Assembly: GCA_964480475.1 (NCBI GenBank)
Contig: CAYZPW010000040.1
Span: forward strand, 1-28,294
Origin: CAYZPW01 sp964480475
Lineage (GTDB): Bacteria > B130-G9
Length of the DNA: 28,294 nt
Reading direction: 5' to 3'
A program made the translations under genes and the position numbers. The number at the start of each line of letters is the position of its first letter. The first letter of the stretch is position 1. This document shows positions 22,238 through 28,294 of this stretch, in pieces. The notes below the pieces were generated by a model, which was given only the letters and a program-made list of their open reading frames with translations, ran no database searches and was not told where the DNA came from.

Positions 22238-25048
22238 GTGATACCAATACTGATGACTACTCTCATGGCTGAGCCGCGCTCCGCCCGACTCGAAGACATC
22301 CTTGAGGCCGTCTTGGGCACGGTCGAGAAGCCGGGGCGATACTGCGGCGGGGAGCGCAATGCAGTCAAAAAGGATCTTTCCAAAGTCGCTCTGAAAGTTG
22401 CGCTCGCATTCCCTGATACCTACGAAATCGGGATGTCGCACCTCGGGCTCAAGATCCTGTATGAGGTCCTGAACTCCAGAGAGCAGTCGGTCGCAGAGCG
22501 GGTTTTCATGCCCTGGAAGGACTTCGCGAGCGTCCTTCGCCGCCGTAGAATCCCCCTCTTCAGCCTCGAGAGCAGGCTGCCGCTTTCAGAGTTTGACGTC
22601 GTCGGCTTCTCGCTCCAGCACGAGCTCTGTTACACCAATGTGCTTGAGATGCTGGACCTCTCTGGGATACCCATTCGGGCTTGCGACCGTGAGGATAACA
22701 TGCCGTTTGTGATCGGCGGCGGGCCGTGCACGTTCAACCCGGAGCCCATGTGGGAGTTTTTCGACTTCTTTGTGGTCGGCGACGGTGAAGAAGTTGTGGG
22801 GGAACTTGCCGCCGTTCTGGAGAACCAGAAGGCTAAAGGCTGGGACCGGAAAGAGGCAATCTCCCGCGTGAGAGAGCTCAAAGGCGTTTACGTCCCGACG
22901 GACTACGAGTTCGAGTATTCGGGAGGCTACGTCTCGAAGGTCATCCACGAAAGCGAGGTATATGACGACCCTTTCGCCGCGCCGAGGGTCGAACGAGCGC
23001 TCGTTGAGGACCTGGAGAGTGCTCCCTTTCCTGAGAGACTCGTGGTTCCCAACATCTCGATCGTGCATGATCGAGCCGCAGTCGAGATAATGCGGGGTTG
23101 CCTCCGCGGCTGCCGCTTTTGCCAGGCGGGATATATATGTCGTCCGTTGAGGGAGCGCAGCTTCGCGACGGTTGTGGGTCTGGCAGATTCGGCCATCGCC
23201 AATACCGGCTTCGACGAGCTTTCCTTTCTGTCGTTGTCCTCGGGCGACTACTCGGCCATCGAGCCGCTCATTCGACGCTGCGTCTTGGGGTTTGCGGGCG
23301 GCAAGGTGGCGGTTTCACTACCGTCGCTGAGGGTCGAGACCATGACGCAGCCGATTGTTGACGGTATAAGGAGTATCAAGAAAACAGGTTTCACGCTTGC
23401 GCCCGAGGCCGCAACCGACCGCTTGCGACGGGTTATTAACAAACCGGCAGCTAATGAGATGGTCCTGGAATCTGCCGGGCGCGCATTTGCCGCGGGCTGG
23501 AAGCGGATCAAGCTCTACTTCATGATTGGCCTTCCCACCGAGACCGAAGAGGACATCGAGGCGATGGCCAAACTGGTGAGGCAGCTCTCAAGCGTCGCGA
23601 GGCGAGAGGGACGCGGAGGGTGCAGGATCGCCGTAAGCATTTCAACGTTCATCCCCAAGCCTCATACGGCGCTTCAATGGGCGCCGCAGGCGCCGCTGGA
23701 GGACATCATCTCGAAGCTCTCGCGCCTGCGCCGCTCGATCAGTTGCCGCAACGTTGAACTCAAATGGCATAATGCCGATATGAGCCTCCTCGAGGGGGTC
23801 CTGTGTCGCGGGGATAGACGGCTTTCTAGAGTAATCGAGCGAGCCTGGCGAAACGGCTGCGTCCTGGACAACTGGACTGAACAGTTCGATTTCAGCAAAT
23901 GGATGGCGGCGTTTGAAGAGTGCAACGTTGTCTATCAAGACTACCTCGCGCCTCGGGACGTGCGGCGTTTTCTCCCCTGGGAGCACATCGCATCCGGCGT
24001 TTCAAGGGCGTTCCTGCTGCAAGAAAAGGATGCGGCAAGCGCGGAGAAGCTGACGCCGGATTGCGTTTCGTCGGGCCAGTGCCAGTCGTGCGGCGCGTGC
24101 GGTGAGCCGGCTTCATATCTCGAGGCAATGATGGCGATGCGGAAAGCCGCGGACCAATACAAGGGTGCCTCGCCGGCTGGTGCGGCCCGGGTCAGCGAGT
24201 CTTCTGGCCGTGCGACTCCGAGACAGATAGTCTTTCCGCTCAGATGCAAATATGAGCGTTTGGGGCCGGCGAGGTTCATCTCGCATCTTGACATTCTGAC
24301 CGCGCTGGGACGGGCCGCCAGACAATCCGGGCTCCCAGTCGAATACAGTAAGGGCTTCAATCCTCAGCCGCGGATTTCGGCCGGGCTGCCGCTGCCAGTT
24401 GGCCAGTCCTCGCTCGCCGAATACATTGATATAAGGGTTTCGAGACCGCTCGCACCAAGCAAGCTGATCGAATCGATGAATAACTGCATGATGCAGGGGG
24501 TGCGCTTTATAGCAGCTTCGCATCTCTTCAAGAAATCGCTTTCGCTGTCTGCGCTCGTTTCGGAGGTGGATTACTCGGTGCTCATCGACCTTGAGCGGCT
24601 GTCTGAGGTCGCCGGGGCCGAGAACCTGCCCTGGCTTAACGACGAGGGTCTTCACGCGGACAGGATTGAACAGATGCTGGCGCAGAAATCGATAGTAGTC
24701 TCAAAAGCGACCCCAAAGAGAAGGGTTGAGCTTGACCTTCGGGCGTTCATCGGCGCATTGAGTCTTACAGGTATCGAGAGCGGCAAAGCGCTGCTCCAAA
24801 TGACGCTAAACGTGGACCAGGATGGCCGGACAGCGCGGCCCTCAATGGTTCTTTCGGAGCTCTATGGCACGAAAGAGGGCATCTTGTATTTCGCGGACGT
24901 AACCCGGCTCGAGCAGTATTGCTGGCGAAGAGGCGCGAGGAGGTCCTTGCTTGAGCTCGCCAAAGGCGCAGTCTCGCCGACCGGCGGAGTTGGGGTACCC
25001 ACGACAGTTATGAGAAAACGGCCGAACAAAGTGTGGAAGGAGCCATAG
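22238..25048 (+). CDS. TIGR03960-type radical SAM protein fused to a DUF2344 domain
   Basis: This protein of up to 936 residues has three parts. The first 220 or so residues are the B12-binding-like domain (FPDTYEIGMSHLGLKILYEV, VIGGGPCTFNPEP, VGDGEEVV). A radical SAM domain follows with CLRGCRFC (first cysteine at residue 288), TLAPEAATDRLRRVINK and KLYFMIGLPTET. A cysteine cluster CQSCGAC (about 614-620) and a DUF2344/TIGR03936 domain from about residue 668 (LRCKYERLG, ARFISHLD, GFNPQPRISAGLPLPVGQ) complete it. In other bacteria these are sometimes separate genes next to ribonuclease G and are linked to RNA or ribosome modification. The biochemical role is not established. Starts at GTG 22238, ATG 22253 or ATG 22265 are all possible. 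Confidence 0.92.
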   Translation: MIPILMTTLMAEPRSARLEDILEAVLGTVEKPGRYCGGERNAVKKDLSKVALKVALAFPDTYEIGMSHLGLKILYEVLNSREQSVAERVFMPWKDFASVLRRRRIPLFSLESRLPLSEFDVVGFSLQHELCYTNVLEMLDLSGIPIRACDREDNMPFVIGGGPCTFNPEPMWEFFDFFVVGDGEEVVGELAAVLENQKAKGWDRKEAISRVRELKGVYVPTDYEFEYSGGYVSKVIHESEVYDDPFAAPRVERALVEDLESAPFPERLVVPNISIVHDRAAVEIMRGCLRGCRFCQAGYICRPLRERSFATVVGLADSAIANTGFDELSFLSLSSGDYSAIEPLIRRCVLGFAGGKVAVSLPSLRVETMTQPIVDGIRSIKKTGFTLAPEAATDRLRRVINKPAANEMVLESAGRAFAAGWKRIKLYFMIGLPTETEEDIEAMAKLVRQLSSVARREGRGGCRIAVSISTFIPKPHTALQWAPQAPLEDIISKLSRLRRSISCRNVELKWHNADMSLLEGVLCRGDRRLSRVIERAWRNGCVLDNWTEQFDFSKWMAAFEECNVVYQDYLAPRDVRRFLPWEHIASGVSRAFLLQEKDAASAEKLTPDCVSSGQCQSCGACGEPASYLEAMMAMRKAADQYKGASPAGAARVSESSGRATPRQIVFPLRCKYERLGPARFISHLDILTALGRAARQSGLPVEYSKGFNPQPRISAGLPLPVGQSSLAEYIDIRVSRPLAPSKLIESMNNCMMQGVRFIAASHLFKKSLSLSALVSEVDYSVLIDLERLSEVAGAENLPWLNDEGLHADRIEQMLAQKSIVVSKATPKRRVELDLRAFIGALSLTGIESGKALLQMTLNVDQDGRTARPSMVLSELYGTKEGILYFADVTRLEQYCWRRGARRSLLELAKGAVSPTGGVGVPTTVMRKRPNKVWKEP

Positions 25049-25052
25049 CGGG

Positions 25053-25832
25053 GTGTTCGGGGGCGATTACATCTTATCCGATTTTCAACCTGACATGAGC
25101 CCCGACGAGCTGCGGCAGGCTGCGTCTCGGTCGATCGTCGTCATTCCCACTTACAACGAGCGAGAGAATCTCTCGCTGATTATTCCACACCTGTTCAAGC
25201 TGTATCCTACGATAAACACCTTGGTGGTGGATGACAACTCACCGGACGGAACGGGCGAGCTCGCTGACGAGCTCTCTTTGTCGCACGACGGGCTTTCGGT
25301 TATACATCGCGAAAGGAAAATGGGCCTTGGAACCGCCTACATTACCGGCTTTACATACGCGATTGAAAGAGGTTTTTCATACATCATTCAGATGGACGCC
25401 GACCTGTCGCACGCTCCCGAATACCTGGCGGTGTTCTTCGACAAAATCCGCGAGTGCGATTTCATCTTGGGGTCCCGCTATCTTGAGGGCATAAATGTCA
25501 TCCGTTGGGACCTTTGGCGAGTTCTGTTGAGCCTCAGTGCGAGTCTGTATTGCCGCCTCGTCGGCGGATTGGAGGTGACCGACGCGACCGGCGGGTTCAA
25601 GTGCTGGCGTCGCGAGGTCCTGGAATCGATCAACCTCGCGGCCGTGCAATCGACCGGCTACTCATTCCAGATTGAGATGACACATAGGGCGCGAAAGGCT
25701 GGGTTCAGGCCGTGTGAGGTGCCGATAGTTTTTGTCGGTCGTTACCATGGGACCACAAAGATGTCCAAGCGCATAGTTTGGGAGGCAATCTGGATGGTCT
25801 GGCGCCTGCGACTCGGCCTATACAAGCGATGA
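25053..25832 (+). CDS. Polyprenol (dolichol)-phosphate mannosyltransferase-like GT2
   Basis: This protein of 259 residues matches the DPM1 group: IVVIPTYNERENL, VVDDNSPDGTGEL, GLGTAYITGFTYAIERG, IIQMDADLSH (DxD) and GSRYLEG, then ATGGFKCWRREVLE and the C-terminal GRYHGTTKMSKRIV. No membrane segments follow, so it is the soluble short form. It transfers a sugar, usually mannose or glucose, to polyprenyl phosphate for use by GT-C enzymes such as those at the start of the window. The GTG at 25053 is four bases after the previous stop. ATG 25095 is a possible alternative. Confidence 0.92.
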   Translation: MFGGDYILSDFQPDMSPDELRQAASRSIVVIPTYNERENLSLIIPHLFKLYPTINTLVVDDNSPDGTGELADELSLSHDGLSVIHRERKMGLGTAYITGFTYAIERGFSYIIQMDADLSHAPEYLAVFFDKIRECDFILGSRYLEGINVIRWDLWRVLLSLSASLYCRLVGGLEVTDATGGFKCWRREVLESINLAAVQSTGYSFQIEMTHRARKAGFRPCEVPIVFVGRYHGTTKMSKRIVWEAIWMVWRLRLGLYKR

Positions 25833-25863
25833 TTGCCTCGCCTGCCAGCAACCGGAGCAGTAG

Positions 25864-27402
25864 GTGGTAGAAAACGGCGCCAAAAGCCAGCTCGGACCGA
25901 AGAGCTGGGAATGCCTCGCCTGCGGGACAAGGAATGCGGCAAAGGACCGGTCCTGTCACACGTGCGGCGCACCCGCTATCATCCCTCTGGAGCCGATTCA
26001 GACGCTTGATCCTGAGGAGCTGCTTGCTCAATTCGGGCCCTCCGGAAGCCGTCTGATTGCCAAGCGCTACCGACTCGTCGCAACGATCGGCAGTGGTTCG
26101 ACAGGCTCGGTCTTCAAGGCCGTGGATGTCAATCTGGACCGCGTGGTTGCGATCAAGGTTCTCGGGGCGATGTCGGCTGACGGGATGGATGTCAACACTC
26201 GGTTCCTGCGGTTGCAGACCGAGGGCCAGATTCTGGGCCGGTTGAGGCATCGAGGCCTCGTAACGGTCTTTGACATGGGAAATGAGGAGGGCGTGCTTTT
26301 TATCGTGATGGAATTCGTCAGAGGCCGGCCGCTCAAGTCCTTTCTCGCTCCTGGCCAACCCATTCCGGTCCAGGACGCGGTAGCGATAATGATACAGGTG
26401 TGTGACGCGCTGCATCACGTGCACAAACACGGGGCGGTGCATAGGGACCTCAAGCCATCCAACGTCATGCTGCTTGAGGGCGATATGGTCAAGATCACGG
26501 ATTTCGGGCTGGCCAAAGCGGCTTTTGGTTCCAAAGTTATCGAGGCCGGGCTGGCTGTCGGCACCCCCTACTACATGTCGCCGGAGCAGCTTCAGGCAAG
26601 GGATGTGGACCAAAGATGCGACATCTTCTCTGCCGGTATAGTGCTGTATGAGATGGTTACGGGATGGAAGCCCTTCGACGGTGAGGACCTAAACACGGTA
26701 GTGGGAGCCATTCTCTCGGGCCAGTTCGTCAAGCCAAGACACCGGAACATCCTAGTGCCACCCGAGATCGAAGCGACAATCGAAAAAGCTCTCACAAAGA
26801 ACCGCGACCTGCGCTACTTCTCAATGGACGAGTTCGGACGTGATCTGAGAACCTGGCAGAGCTTGCGGGAGTTTGCCTTGACCGACGAGGCTGAACTCTC
26901 GTTCAAGGAACCCGTCCGGAAGCTGAAACGGCCCTATAAGCGGCGCACCTCGCGAAGAAGACGCAATGTGATCTTCTGGCTTGCAGTAGCAGCATTTCTC
27001 GTTTCGGCCTCGCTTCTTGTCGCCCACCTCAATTCCGATGAATACGCGCTTGAAAAGGCTGCAACGACAATCCTCGAGGACTTCAATATGCATCGCTTCG
27101 AGCGCGTCTATGAGAGCCTGTCGGACGACTGCAAGTGGCGGCACAGCGTCAAGGATTTCATCGATTTACCTTATCTCGGCTTTCTGAAGACCAGGTCGCC
27201 CGAAGAGATGATCTGCACGGTCGATGAGATTGTCTTGCTCAAGGAGGGAATGGTGGCCAATGTTGTCGTGTCAGTTCGATACGCTGATGCGATTACGGCC
27301 CAGCGCTACACCATGCGCTGGGTGAAAGAGGACGGCAAATGGCGATTTCGAAACCCCGATTATGACGATTTCAGGAAGATGTTCGCAGGTTCGACGGGAT
27401 GA
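25864..27402 (+). CDS. Hanks-type Ser/Thr kinase with an N-terminal RanBP2-type zinc finger
   Basis: This membrane-bound kinase of 512 residues starts with a zinc finger whose spacing W15-x-C17-x2-C20-x3-N24-x6-C31-x2-C34 is exactly that of RanBP2-type fingers. The kinase domain runs from about residue 69: IGSGSTGSVFKA (P-loop), VAIKVL (lysine), HRDLKPSN (H193), ITDFGLAK, GTPYYMSPEQ and DIFSAGIVLYEM. All catalytic residues are present. A basic stretch precedes a membrane segment (about 368-390) and an extracytoplasmic domain of about 115 residues resembling NTF2/SnoaL-like folds (FNMHRFERVYESLSDDCKW). GTG start. The stop overlaps the YggU gene. Confidence 0.92.
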   Translation: MVENGAKSQLGPKSWECLACGTRNAAKDRSCHTCGAPAIIPLEPIQTLDPEELLAQFGPSGSRLIAKRYRLVATIGSGSTGSVFKAVDVNLDRVVAIKVLGAMSADGMDVNTRFLRLQTEGQILGRLRHRGLVTVFDMGNEEGVLFIVMEFVRGRPLKSFLAPGQPIPVQDAVAIMIQVCDALHHVHKHGAVHRDLKPSNVMLLEGDMVKITDFGLAKAAFGSKVIEAGLAVGTPYYMSPEQLQARDVDQRCDIFSAGIVLYEMVTGWKPFDGEDLNTVVGAILSGQFVKPRHRNILVPPEIEATIEKALTKNRDLRYFSMDEFGRDLRTWQSLREFALTDEAELSFKEPVRKLKRPYKRRTSRRRRNVIFWLAVAAFLVSASLLVAHLNSDEYALEKAATTILEDFNMHRFERVYESLSDDCKWRHSVKDFIDLPYLGFLKTRSPEEMICTVDEIVLLKEGMVANVVVSVRYADAITAQRYTMRWVKEDGKWRFRNPDYDDFRKMFAGSTG

Positions 27403-27728
27403 AGGGGGACAAATCATGGACCACAAGAGATGACGAAAGCGGCGTGTTGATCAGGCTGCGCGCCCAACCCGGCGCCTCCCGGAATCAGATTGTCACCGGA
27501 CCGGAGGGGATGCTCAAGATCAGGATTACAGCGGCCGCTGTGGGAGGCGCGGCAAACCGCGCACTCATCAAGCTCTTGTCCAAGGCATTGTCGGTCCCGA
27601 AGTCCTTCCTAAGCATCCGGTCCGGCGAGACCTCGAGAGACAAAGTAGTCTTTGTCAAAGGCCTATCGGCAGACGAGGTTGATCGTTGCCTAGCCCAAAG
27701 TCCAGCGTCGAAAGGGGAAAGTCAGTAG
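27399..27728 (+). CDS. YggU/DUF167-family protein
   Basis: This protein of 109 residues contains the DUF167 signature: IRLRAQPGASRNQIVTG, LKIRITAAAVGGAANRALIK, LLSKALSVPKSFLSIRSGET and RDKVVFVKG. The function is not established in the family. The ATG overlaps the kinase stop (ATGA), so the two are translationally coupled here. A short Ser/Gln tail is not part of the usual core. Confidence 0.93.
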   Translation: MKGDKSWTTRDDESGVLIRLRAQPGASRNQIVTGPEGMLKIRITAAAVGGAANRALIKLLSKALSVPKSFLSIRSGETSRDKVVFVKGLSADEVDRCLAQSPASKGESQ

Positions 27729-27743
27729 TGGGGGGGTCAGGTT

Positions 27744-27853
27744 CTGTAGGGGCGCGGTCTTAAGACCACGCCCGTTCCAATTGATTGCCGTATCGAGGTT
27801 GGCGTATTCGATTGCATTGACATAGGCGGGCGGGTCTGAGACCACGCCCCTAC
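27744..27853. repeat. REPIN: two inverted REPs without a transposase
   Basis: A left REP (27744-27779; GTAG at 27746, hairpin 27750-27773 with GGTCTTAAGACC) and a right REP in the opposite orientation (27828-27853; CTAC at 27850-27853) are separated by about 48 bases of AT-richer DNA. Both match the REPs beside the RAYT gene about 10 kb upstream. The unit sits between the kinase/yggU pair and lnt and could also act as a terminator or mRNA stabiliser. Confidence 0.9.
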
Positions 27854-27890
27854 GTAACATGAATGCAGGCCGGGTCCTACTGTGCGACCT

Positions 27891-28294
27891 ATGCAACTAA
27901 GGGTTAGTTATTGGCGGAAGTGCGCGATCGCGGCGGGGGGCGGCGTCCTGCTCGCCTTGGCGTTCCCCAGATTCGAGCTTTTTTATCTCGTCTTCGTAGC
28001 GCTCGTTCCACTCTTTTTCATCCTCAGGAATGAAAAGGGAGTAAGAGCGTTCAGTCTGGGCTTCATAACAGGCCTTTGCTTCTATCTTATCTCGCTGTTC
28101 TGGATAACTGAGGCGCTGAGCAACTACAGCGCTCTGGGCTTCTTCTCGAGCGTGCTCATCCTGCTGTTGCTCGTGGCCTACCTGTCCGCGCTCGTTGGGG
28201 TTTTTGCCAATGTCGTCTCGTCTTGTCGTCTGGACGGCTGGGGCGCCGTTCTTGTCCCGATGTTTTGGGTCGCAATCGAGTTCACGAAGGCGAA
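27891..28294 (+). CDS. lnt: Apolipoprotein N-acyltransferase, N-terminal part (3' truncated)
   Basis: The frame from ATG 27891 runs open to the window edge (134 codons). It encodes a membrane N-terminus with LLALAFPRFELFYLVFVALV, PLFFILRNEKGVRAFSLGFI, then LCFYLISLFWITEALSNYS, VLILLLLVAYLSALVGVFAN and VLVPMFWVAIEFTKA. This order of segments is that of Lnt, which adds the third acyl chain to lipoproteins. The catalytic nitrilase-like domain lies outside the window. It fits the lipoprotein encoded at 8152-10623. Confidence 0.85.
   Translation, partial: MQLRVSYWRKCAIAAGGGVLLALAFPRFELFYLVFVALVPLFFILRNEKGVRAFSLGFITGLCFYLISLFWITEALSNYSALGFFSSVLILLLLVAYLSALVGVFANVVSSCRLDGWGAVLVPMFWVAIEFTKA

Overview
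The window comes from a moderately GC-rich bacterium with compact, mostly plus-strand gene clusters and frequent GTG or TTG starts. A lipoprotein with a clear lipobox, the start of an apolipoprotein N-acyltransferase gene and TolR/ExbD-like proteins point to a Gram-negative cell. RnfC, a TIGR03960/DUF2344-type radical SAM fusion, a Hanks-type kinase and a REP-associated (RAYT) transposase are compatible with a candidate-phylum or environmental lineage. I cannot name the taxon from sequence alone. I saw no rRNA, tRNA or CRISPR array.

Layout. Positions 1-6444 hold an envelope or glycan region. It has two tandem GT-C-type membrane proteins sharing a C-terminal domain (the first cut by the window edge), a small zinc-finger protein, an ApbE flavin transferase, a GT2 glycosyltransferase with an Fn3-like tail and a GNAT-like protein. 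From 6445 to 8151 there is about 1.7 kb of mostly non-coding, repeat-rich DNA. It carries two pairs of a perfect 16-bp palindrome, one small conserved-looking gene, a 22-bp inverted repeat and a possible decayed group II intron end. From 8152 to 12262 a minus-strand operon encodes two TolR/ExbD-like coiled-coil membrane proteins and a HEAT-repeat lipoprotein. Two small paralogous membrane proteins follow on the plus strand (12536-13745).

From 14007 to 18762 there is a housekeeping stretch: an orphan rnfC behind a strong sigma70-type promoter, a TalC-type transaldolase, an FmdB zinc ribbon, a RAYT transposase flanked by inverted REPs, a HAD phosphatase, a metallo-beta-lactamase-fold hydrolase and a very basic 55-residue protein. 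From 19024 to 20345 lie two back-to-back toxin-antitoxin modules (RelE/ParE type and MNT/HEPN). From 20710 to 27728 there are two radical SAM proteins, a DPM1-like glycosyltransferase, a Ser/Thr kinase with a RanBP2-type zinc finger and a YggU/DUF167 protein. A second REP pair without a transposase follows, and then the truncated lnt gene.

How they work together. ApbE attaches FMN to partners such as the RnfG/RnfD/NqrC flavoproteins, so it fits functionally with rnfC although the two are about 10 kb apart. The glycosyltransferases, the GNAT-like protein and the DPM1-like enzyme suggest lipid-linked or surface glycan synthesis. The most system-like unknown is the operon of two TolR-like proteins and a HEAT lipoprotein. 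One of its TolR-like proteins keeps the membrane aspartate of the family and the other has alanine there. No ExbB/TolQ/MotA partner is visible.
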